A DNA stretch of 64,000 nt from Schlegelella_A sp038318385 (GTDB lineage: Bacteria > Pseudomonadota > Gammaproteobacteria > Burkholderiales > Burkholderiaceae_C), in contig JBBQCD010000002.1 in the NCBI GenBank assembly GCA_038318385.1, positions 1-64,000 on the forward strand, given 5' to 3'. The notes below the pieces were generated by a model. It had not been told where the DNA came from. It searched no databases and saw nothing but the letters and a program-made list of their open reading frames with translations. Position numbers and translations under genes: made by a program. Every line of letters begins with the position of its first letter. The stretch's first letter is position 1. Positions 42,812 to 49,437 of the stretch are shown here, one piece after another.

Positions 42812-44806
42812 TTACGGCCGTCCCACGTTGAGGTTGGCCTGCACGTTCACGCTTTGCTGGACCAGGTTTGCGACCCCGGTCGTCTGCGCGATCGTCAGGA
42901 TGCCGGCCGCCGATTGCGCGGTGCCGCTCATCGTGTTCGACATCGCCCAGCTGCCGGCGTTGACGCTGTTGGTCCCGCCCGAACCGCCGACACCGCCGGT
43001 CGCGCCGTTGCCGACGCCTCCGGTGGTCGCGGCAGCCGTGCTCGTGCCGCCTGTACCGCCCGTGCCCGTGGCGCCTTGCCCGCCCGGTCCGCTGGTGGCA
43101 CCGACTGCGCCGTTGCCGGCCGTGGCGCTACCGTTGGTTGCCGACGTCGATGCACCGCCATTGGTGGCGCTGCCGTTGGTCGACGATCCGCCACCGCCAC
43201 CACCACCGGCAGTGTTGGTCGCCGAGGCGCCGTTCCCACCGGTCGAAGTCGTCGTGCCGCTCGTGGCCGTCGCCGTGCCGCTCGTGCCGGTCGCTGCGCC
43301 GCCCGTGCTGGTCGCCGCGCCGCCGGTGCCAGTCGCGGTGCCCGTGTTGCTGCCGCTGCTTGCGGTTGCTGTCCCGCTCGAGCCCGCGCCACCCGTGCCA
43401 GTCGATGACCCAGTCGCCGCGCCGCCAGTGCCGGTGCCGGTGCCGGTCGCTGCGCCACCGGTATTGGTGGCCGTATTGCTCGCCGCGCCGGCTGTCCCGG
43501 TGCCCGAGCCGGTGGCTGCACCGCCCGTAGACGTCGCTCCGCCGCCGGTGCCCGCGCCCGCAGTGCTCGTGGCGCCGCCGCCTGCGCCGCCAGTGGTTGA
43601 CCCGCCGCCGCCGCCGCCGTTGCCGCCGCTGCCGCCGACGCCGCCCGTCGGAACGCCTGCGCCGCCGGTGCCACCATTGCCACCGTTGCCGCCGTTGCCG
43701 GTATTGCCGGCAGCTCCGCCGCCACCGCCTGCCGACGCGCTCTTGCCGCCCTCGCCTTCACTGCTCGACTTCGAGCTTCCGCCGACGGCCAAGCCGGCAC
43801 CGAGCGCGCCGGTACTCGACTTCTGGCCCGACGCAGCAAGACCGCCGAGGGACGCGTTCGATCCCTTGCCGTTGCCGCCATATGAGTCGTTCGACGACTT
43901 GGCGTTGCCGCCCGACGCCTCGCTCTCGCTCGACGCCTTGCCGGTCGACTGGAGATTGCCTGCGAGGGCTGCGCCGCCCTTACTCTCCGACTCCCCGCCA
44001 GCGGCCTTCACGTTGCCGCTGGTGCCCTCGGCGCTGCCGCCTTTGGCCGTCGAGTTCCCGCCATCGCCACCGGTGGCACGGCTGGCATCGCCGCCGTTGC
44101 CGCCGTCGCCGGCATTCGAGCTGCCGTTGGTCGCGCTACCGTTCGACGCCGCACCGGCCGTCGCGCTGCCGTTGGTCGCCGAGCCACCTGAGCCGCCCGA
44201 GCCACCCGCTCCGGTGTTGCCGCCCGAGCCGCCCGAGCCGTTGCCGCCTGCACCGCTGGTCGTGGTGCCACCCGTGGCGTTGCCGCCCGTGCCGTTGCCG
44301 CCGTTGCCGCCTTGAGCCGCATTGGCATTGCCGTTGTTGTAGGCGTTGTTGCCGAGCCCGTAGGTTCTGATATTGGTGACCGAACCGCTCAGCTTGCTGA
44401 TCGCGATCGCCTTGCTCGTGTTGAACGAGTTCGAGAAGTTGGCCGTGGCGGTGCTGCCGTTGTTGGCGGCCGCGTTGCCGTAGTCCTGAGCCTTGGCTTC
44501 ACCCTTGTTGTCGCGGTTGTCGCCGGTGCTCTTGTTGTTCTTCTGGTCGGAATTGTTGCTGTTGTCGGACTGGTTCCGGTTGTCGGACTGGTTCCGATTG
44601 TCGGAATTGTTGTCCTGGGTGGCAGTCGAATTCTCATTCGCTTGCGGGCTGCCGTTGCCTCCCTGGGTCGAAGTCGCGGTTGCGGTCTGATTTCCCGTGC
44701 TTGCGTTTCTAGTACCGTCCGTACCGTTGTTCGTCGGGTTGGCCCACGCCGTTCCGTACGCGCCTAAGGCCAGCGCGATGGACGACGCGAGAAGCGTCTT
44801 CTTCAT
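42812..44806 (-). CDS. Candidate amyloid fibre subunit (Gly/Ser/Asn-rich)
   Basis: The 664-aa protein has a clean signal peptide (MKKTLLASSIALALGAYGTA, cleavage WA-NP). Residues ~25-100 are Asn/Gln/Ser/Asp-rich, including NQSDNRNQSDNSNNSDQ. Residues ~105-165 contain FSNSFNTSKAIAISKLSG. Residues ~165-610 are a very long Gly/Ser/Thr/Ala/Asn repeat region. The last ~40 residues (QSAAGILTIAQTTGVANLVQ, then QSVNVQANLNVGRP) are non-repetitive and beta-prone. The locus (C39 peptidase, FapE-like, FapF-like) makes a FapB/FapC-type secreted amyloid the best guess, but the Gly-rich centre is unlike Pseudomonas FapC. No cysteine is seen in the mature part. Confidence 0.7.
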   Translation of the reverse strand: MKKTLLASSIALALGAYGTAWANPTNNGTDGTRNASTGNQTATATSTQGGNGSPQANENSTATQDNNSDNRNQSDNRNQSDNSNNSDQKNNKSTGDNRDNKGEAKAQDYGNAAANNGSTATANFSNSFNTSKAIAISKLSGSVTNIRTYGLGNNAYNNGNANAAQGGNGGNGTGGNATGGTTTSGAGGNGSGGSGGNTGAGGSGGSGGSATNGSATAGAASNGSATNGSSNAGDGGNGGDASRATGGDGGNSTAKGGSAEGTSGNVKAAGGESESKGGAALAGNLQSTGKASSESEASGGNAKSSNDSYGGNGKGSNASLGGLAASGQKSSTGALGAGLAVGGSSKSSSEGEGGKSASAGGGGGAAGNTGNGGNGGNGGTGGAGVPTGGVGGSGGNGGGGGGSTTGGAGGGATSTAGAGTGGGATSTGGAATGSGTGTAGAASNTATNTGGAATGTGTGTGGAATGSSTGTGGAGSSGTATASSGSNTGTATGTGGAATSTGGAATGTSGTATATSGTTTSTGGNGASATNTAGGGGGGGSSTNGSATNGGASTSATNGSATAGNGAVGATSGPGGQGATGTGGTGGTSTAAATTGGVGNGATGGVGGSGGTNSVNAGSWAMSNTMSGTAQSAAGILTIAQTTGVANLVQQSVNVQANLNVGRP

Positions 44807-44868
44807 GTTGAGTTCCTTTGCATGGTTGATGAAGGAAGGGCGCTGACGGCCGTTCCGACCTGTTTAAC

Positions 44869-44885
44869 TGCAAGATCGAGGCCGG
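44869..44885 (-). promoter_or_regulatory. Candidate sigma-54 promoter for the amyloid operon
   Basis: Read on the minus strand, GGCC...TTGCA places GG and GC exactly 10 bases apart, as in -24/-12 promoters. The -12 box TTGCA is perfect; the -24 box (CGGCCT against TGGCAC) is weaker. It would start transcription about 50 bases before the fibre-gene ATG. A sigma-54 activator gene lies 1.3 kb away, which makes the prediction plausible. Confidence 0.4.
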
Positions 44886-45013
44886 CGAGGGTTCCGTGGC
44901 GCAAGCCCTTGATCTGAAACGACTAATCGCAATTCCAGCAGGACAGCAAGTGATTGACATGGCGTCGAGTCGTAGGAAGGCGCCGACAAGTGAACCAGCC
45001 ATGTGACAACGGG

Positions 45014-45028
45014 TGGTAAGAATTACCA
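45014..45028. promoter_or_regulatory. TGGTAA-gaa-TTACCA palindrome upstream of the amyloid operon
   Basis: Perfect 6-bp inverted repeat with a 3-base centre, about 140 bp upstream of the proposed -12 box, a normal distance for an enhancer-type activator site. The half-site GGTAA also occurs in the region upstream of the FapF-like gene. Confidence 0.45.
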
Positions 45029-45051
45029 GAGAACCTGCACAGTGGTCGATT

Positions 45052-45067
45052 CGTGATGTGCATCACG
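45052..45067. promoter_or_regulatory. CRP/FNR-type palindrome upstream of the amyloid operon
   Basis: CGTGATGTGCATCACG is a perfect 16-bp palindrome with GTGA-N6-TCAC, the core of CRP-family sites. It lies in the 272-bp gap between the CobT-like gene's 3' end (45079) and the amyloid operon, about 250 bp before the fibre-gene start. Confidence 0.5.
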
Positions 45068-45078
45068 CTCACGGCGTA

Positions 45079-46155
45079 TCACCGGCGTGACGACAGAAGC
45101 TTTGCCGCGGCAACCGAAGGCGAATCGGACCCCGGGGAAAACCCGAGTCCCGGCCCGTCCGCAAGCAGCGCGGCGGCACATCGGATCATCGGCCACGCAA
45201 GCACCGCGCCGGTCCCGTCAAGACTCGAAAGGCCCGGTCGCGCGAGCGCTTTCGCGTCGAGCAATTCGAGCGCGCGATCCAGGCTCGCGAGATCGTTGCT
45301 CCGGGCGTGGACGCAGTAGCCGCCGACGCCGGCGGTGATGGCCGAAGCAACGACCAGAGCGGCGCAGGCAGAGAGCCCGTCGGCAATGACGAGGCGGCGG
45401 CGTCCGGCCGCGACCAGCATCAGGCCGGCCATCATGGCGACCTCGAACCCACCGACTGCCGCGAGCAGTTCCACGGGATCTTCGAGATGTCCGTGCCGTC
45501 CGCGGACATCGCTGAGCACACGCCGACGATGAGAGAGCAACGCGCTGCCGGTGACCTCGCCGGGATCGATGAAGGCATCGAGCGGTGTGTCCGTGATGCA
45601 GGCAATGAGCAGGGCCGCGCTTTGGGCCGATCCGATACCGATGCCGGCGCAGGCAACCGCGTCACCACCCACGGTCTCACCGATTTCCATGCCGGCTCGC
45701 AGCGCCGCGTGCGCCTGCTCCGTCGTCATCGCTTCGCCCACCCGCGAGTTGCGAGTCCCGTGGGCGATCTTGCGCGTCAGCAGGCGCGGGTGCGGGGCAA
45801 GCGTCTCGGCGATGCCGCTGTCCACCACCGAGAGTTCGAGACCCTGGGCGTCGGCCAGTCGCGCCAGTGGTGAACGGCCCTCCAGCAACGCCTGCACGAT
45901 CGCTGCGGTCGACTGCGGCTGGTCGGCGGCGACATCGTCGACCGCAATGCCGTGGTCGGCGGCGAAAAGGACGAGGCGTGCCGTCGGAAAGCTCGGCACC
46001 AGCGTGTTCTGGATCAACCCCAGCCACAAAGCGAGCGGTTCGAGCTCGCCGAGCGATCCGGACGGGCCGCGACACGCCTCGATGCGGCGCCGAAGCTCGG
46101 CTTCGAGCGCAGGATCGGCCGTCGCCGCGATCAGGGTCGCCGCCGACGCGGCCAT
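45079..46155 (-). CDS. CobT-like phosphoribosyltransferase with altered catalytic residue
   Basis: The 358-aa protein matches the length and order of CobT, which joins nicotinate mononucleotide to dimethylbenzimidazole in cobalamin synthesis. Recognisable segments are LVLFAADHGIA (~65), AVGGFEVAMMAGLMLVAAGR (~240) and the terminal GTGAVLAWPMIRCAAALL (~325). Two CobT hallmarks are changed: the usual GEMGIGNTT is AGIGIGSAQ, and the catalytic Glu of LGEGTGA appears as Asp in SLDGTGA. Activity on the standard substrate is therefore doubtful. Its ATG overlaps the stop of the sigma-54 activator gene (46155-46157), so the two are co-translated inside the amyloid locus, with no other cobalamin gene nearby. 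Confidence 0.72.
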   Translation of the reverse strand: MAASAATLIAATADPALEAELRRRIEACRGPSGSLGELEPLALWLGLIQNTLVPSFPTARLVLFAADHGIAVDDVAADQPQSTAAIVQALLEGRSPLARLADAQGLELSVVDSGIAETLAPHPRLLTRKIAHGTRNSRVGEAMTTEQAHAALRAGMEIGETVGGDAVACAGIGIGSAQSAALLIACITDTPLDAFIDPGEVTGSALLSHRRRVLSDVRGRHGHLEDPVELLAAVGGFEVAMMAGLMLVAAGRRRLVIADGLSACAALVVASAITAGVGGYCVHARSNDLASLDRALELLDAKALARPGLSSLDGTGAVLAWPMIRCAAALLADGPGLGFSPGSDSPSVAAAKLLSSRR

Positions 46156-47495
46156 CACTGCGCCGCGTGGAATCCGTGCTTGACCATCAGGCGATACAGC
46201 GTCATGCGAGAGACGCCGAGCTGCCTTGCGGCCACCGCCACGTTGCGACCGTTCTGCTGCAGGGTCGAGTAGATCGCTCCGCGCTCCGCCTTCTGGCGGG
46301 CGTCGTCGAGCACGTTCTGCAAATCGGGGCACGTCGGCGCCTCGAGACCGAGGTCGGCGGGCAGGATCAGCCGGCCTTCGGCCATGATCATCGAACAGCG
46401 CACCCGGTTGATCAGCTCACGCACGTTGCCGGGCCACGCGTAAGCCTCCATGGCCTGGATCGCAACCCGGCTGAAACCCTTGAGCTGCGCCCGCTTCTCG
46501 GGGGCGAACTTGCGGAAGAAGTGATGCGCCAAGGCGCGGATGTCTTCGCGCCGCTCGCGCAGCGGACGAACCTGCAGCGGCAGGACGTTCAGCCGGTAGA
46601 ACAGATCCTCGCGGAAACGGCCTTGGGCCACGGCCGCCTCGAGATCGATGTTGGTGGCGGCGACGACCCGCACGTCGAGGTTCATGACCTTGGTCGAGCC
46701 GACACGGTTGACAGTGCCCTCCTGGAGGAAGCGCAGAAGGTTGACCTGCAGATCGAACGGCAGGTCGCCGATCTCGTCGAGAAAAAGAGTACCCCCGTCG
46801 GCGACCTCGAAGAGACCGCGCTTCTCCCCGACGGCACCGGTGAACGCACCGCGCTCGTGGCCGAACAGTTCGGACTGGATCAGCGCCGGCTGGATGGCGC
46901 CGCAATTCACGACCACGAAGGGCCCCTGGGCCCGCAGGGAGTGTTGGTGCACGAACTGCGCGATCAGCTCCTTGCCGCTGCCGCTCTCCCCGCAAATCAG
47001 CACGGGTGCGCTGGAAGGGGCGGAGCGCGCGGCCTGGCGCAGCAGCTCCGTCATCGCAGCGCTCTGCCCGACGACGGCGGTGTCATCCTGGGGAAGCTCC
47101 TTGCCGGCGATCGGCTCGCGCAGGAGGGCCCGCCCGTGCGCATGTCCGAGGCAGGACAGGACCCGCGCCGGGTCGACCGGCAGCGTATGGTGATCGAACA
47201 GATGGCCCAGGATGAGATCTCGGCAACCCGGCTGGCCGAGCGACGCGACATCGAAGCAGCCGACCCATTCCTGGTTCTCGTGGCTCCGAAGGAACGCGTC
47301 GAGTTCGGCGAGCGAGGTATCGCTGGTTCGGGCCACCATCAGCAGGCCGACCGTGAAGCTCTGCTCGGCGAGAAGGCGCCGTGCCCGCCGCAGATCGATC
47401 GCCTGCTGGACCAGCCACCCTTCCTCAGCCAAAACCTTGCACAACGGCGCCGACAATCGCGGAGCCCCTATGCACAGAACTCGTCTCCCTGTCAT
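46155..47495 (-). CDS. Sigma-54-dependent activator with VpsR-like N-terminus
   Basis: The 446-aa protein has a receiver-like N-terminal domain (~1-120) without an obvious phosphoacceptor Asp, resembling VpsR-type regulators of biofilm genes. The AAA+ domain (~140-375) has Walker A GESGSGKE, the sigma-54 contact loop GAFTGA and Walker B GTLFLDEIGDLP. The C-terminal Fis-type helix-turn-helix is NVAVAARQLGVSRMTLYRL. VpsR-family proteins can respond to c-di-GMP, which would link this locus to the PYP/GGDEF operon, but that is inference. It is followed by the overlapping CobT-like gene and diverges from the FapF-like gene. Confidence 0.88.
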   Translation of the reverse strand: MTGRRVLCIGAPRLSAPLCKVLAEEGWLVQQAIDLRRARRLLAEQSFTVGLLMVARTSDTSLAELDAFLRSHENQEWVGCFDVASLGQPGCRDLILGHLFDHHTLPVDPARVLSCLGHAHGRALLREPIAGKELPQDDTAVVGQSAAMTELLRQAARSAPSSAPVLICGESGSGKELIAQFVHQHSLRAQGPFVVVNCGAIQPALIQSELFGHERGAFTGAVGEKRGLFEVADGGTLFLDEIGDLPFDLQVNLLRFLQEGTVNRVGSTKVMNLDVRVVAATNIDLEAAVAQGRFREDLFYRLNVLPLQVRPLRERREDIRALAHHFFRKFAPEKRAQLKGFSRVAIQAMEAYAWPGNVRELINRVRCSMIMAEGRLILPADLGLEAPTCPDLQNVLDDARQKAERGAIYSTLQQNGRNVAVAARQLGVSRMTLYRLMVKHGFHAAQ

Positions 47496-47754
47496 GACTT
47501 CTCTCTTTCGTGAACGCCTCGCAACGCTGGATACTGCGTACTAAGCGTTACAAACACGTTACCGCTGCCCAAGTCGCTTGGATAGCCGGTCACCCCATGA
47601 ATCGGGGGTGGGAAATTCCCATCGAATAATGTGAGGAAGTTGCGGCCCTTCCGCCGCTTCCGGGTGATGATTCACGCCAGTCATCGATCGCAGCAAGTCG
47701 GGGGTGACTGGAGCTGGCAACGGTCGCAAGGTGAGGCAACGGAGGATGATTCAA
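47496..47754. promoter_or_regulatory. Divergent control region, sigma-54 activator / FapF-like gene
   Basis: Three ordered elements are visible: a direct repeat CGTTAC-aaaca-CGTTAC (47546-47562, 11-bp period), a palindrome CCAAG-tcg-CTTGG (47569-47581) and a palindrome TGGGAA-a-TTCCCA (47609-47621). No convincing -24/-12 box was found for the rightward gene. The elements are candidates for binding by the activator or another regulator. Confidence 0.4.
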
Positions 47755-49047
47755 GTGACGACAACAAATCGACTGCAATCGATCGGCGTGATCGGCGGCT
47801 CGGCGCTGGCAATTCTGGCCGGCGGCGTACACGCGCAAGGCGCATCAACTCCTGACGAAGCCGCCGCCAGGCTCAGCGACCTCCGCCAGCGGATCGACGC
47901 GCAATCTCGCCGCCTCGACGCGCTGAAGCAGTCCCTGGCGGAGCAGGAGGCCAGTCTCGACTCCATGCGGCGCGCGCTCGGCAACGAGGCCCTGGCGACC
48001 CAGCGCGGCGGCGCCGCGCCGGGCGCGGCGAGCGCCGGGGCGGAAACGGTTGCCCAGGCGGCACCGGCGCCGGTTGGCCGCGCGCCGGCCGACGGCAGCC
48101 GACGGCCCGAGGTCGCACCGATCTTCGAGCAGCCGGGCGTTCTCACGCCCAAGGGTTCCTACATCCTCGAGCCGTCGTTGCAGTACGCCTATTCGTCGAG
48201 CAACCGGGTATCGCTGGTCGGCTACACCGTCATTCCCGCGATCCTGATCGGTGCGATCGACATTCGCGAGGTCCGCCGCTCGACATTGACCGGCGCGCTC
48301 ACCGGACGCTTCGGAATCAGCAACCGCCTCGAGGTCGAAGCGAAGGTTCCGTACGTCTACCGCAGCGACAACGCGATCGGTCGCGAGTTCCTGCAGGGCG
48401 CGGCGACCAATTCGACGGTCCTCGACGCGACGGGACGGGGGCTCGGCGACATCGAGGTGACCGGCCGCTACCAGTTCAACGACGGCGGCCTCGACAAGCC
48501 CTACTACATCGGCAGTCTGCGCTTCAAGACGAGGACCGGCACCGACCCGTTCGAGGTCCAGACCTCCAAGACCATCCTGGGCTTCCGCAACGACGGCGTG
48601 CAGACCGAGCTGCCGACGGGTTCGGGCTTCTACGGCCTGCAACCCGCCGTGACGATGCTGTATCCCTCCGACCCCGCCGTCTTCTTCGGGACGATCAGCT
48701 ACCTGCACACGTTCAGCCGCGACAACGTCGTCCGCAACACCGATCTCGGCCCCGAGCCGCTCGGCAAGGTCGCCCCGGGTGGCATCCTCGGCTTCAACTT
48801 CGGCATGGGTCTGGGTCTCAACGAGAAGTCCTCGTTCAGCATCGGCTACGACCACGCCATCGTCGGCAAGACCAAGCTCAACGGCGCACTCGCCGCCGAC
48901 TCCGTTCGCATCCAGCTCGGGACGCTCCTTCTCGGCTACTCCTACCGCCTCGGCGACAAGCGGACTCTCAACGTCTCGCTCGGTGCCGGCCTGACCCGCG
49001 ATACGCCGGACGTCACCCTCACCGTCCGGATGCCGATCAGCTTCTAG
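47755..49047 (+). CDS. fapF: FapF-like outer-membrane amyloid export channel
   Basis: The 430-aa protein starts with GTG at 47755, chosen because GGAGG lies 9 bases upstream (an ATG at 47746 is too close to it). A signal peptide (MTTTNRLQSIGVIGGSALAI, cleavage VHA-QG) is followed by a heptad-like coiled coil at ~35-80 (ARLSDLRQRIDAQSRRLDAL), a Pro/Ala linker, then a beta-barrel of alternating strands ending in VTLTVRMPISF with terminal Phe. Coiled coil plus C-terminal barrel is the layout of FapF, the trimeric pore that secretes Fap subunits. It is encoded opposite to the rest of the locus. Confidence 0.83.
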   Translation: MTTTNRLQSIGVIGGSALAILAGGVHAQGASTPDEAAARLSDLRQRIDAQSRRLDALKQSLAEQEASLDSMRRALGNEALATQRGGAAPGAASAGAETVAQAAPAPVGRAPADGSRRPEVAPIFEQPGVLTPKGSYILEPSLQYAYSSSNRVSLVGYTVIPAILIGAIDIREVRRSTLTGALTGRFGISNRLEVEAKVPYVYRSDNAIGREFLQGAATNSTVLDATGRGLGDIEVTGRYQFNDGGLDKPYYIGSLRFKTRTGTDPFEVQTSKTILGFRNDGVQTELPTGSGFYGLQPAVTMLYPSDPAVFFGTISYLHTFSRDNVVRNTDLGPEPLGKVAPGGILGFNFGMGLGLNEKSSFSIGYDHAIVGKTKLNGALAADSVRIQLGTLLLGYSYRLGDKRTLNVSLGAGLTRDTPDVTLTVRMPISF

Positions 49048-49437
49048 CCGCGACCCGCTCGAGGGGCCTGCGCGGACGCTCGGGAAACCTCCACCGCGTT
49101 GCGCCGGGATTGGTCGGCGGGGGCGCAACGGCCAGCCGGGGGCGCGCCTCGCGCCTAGCGCGGTAGCGCCGTACGTACGCCGTAGCGCCCTCGCCCCTCG
49201 CCCGGTAGCGCCGTAGAGCCGTCGGCCGCGGCCTCGCGGGACGAAAAGTGCAGCGCCGCTGCATCGGATCGGCACCGCCACGTGCACTGGATCACTTCCG
49301 GCCGGATTTCCCTCTCTTTTCTGCGGTTCGGGCGTCGATAGCCGGGCTTAGCGTCTCGTCTCGTCCTGTGCCCGGGCGTTCCGAGGGCCGCGCGAACGCG
49401 CCCGGAATGCCTCTCGGCAGGGCGAATGGGGATTCCG
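49048..49437. other. Intergenic region before the TPS exoprotein
   Basis: No gene was found. The block 49161-49215 carries three copies of GTAGCGCC and is listed as a repeat. The segment 49216-49425 should contain the TPS operon promoter; no clear -35/-10 pair stands out. Confidence 0.5.
49161..49215. repeat. Three short GTAGCGCC repeats
   Basis: GTAGCGCC occurs at 49163-49170, 49182-49189 and 49205-49212. The first and third copies share the longer CGGTAGCGCCGTA. The arrangement is too short and irregular for a CRISPR; a degenerate REP-like element or a regulator array are both possible. Confidence 0.4.

Noticed and set aside
42828..44315. 495-codon Pro/Val-rich plus-strand frame opposite the fibre gene
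   Set aside because: It is the antisense of Gly/Ser/Thr codons. The minus-strand frame has a signal peptide and fits the locus.
49161..49215. CRISPR array
   Set aside because: Repeats are 8-13 bp with irregular spacing and there are no cas genes.
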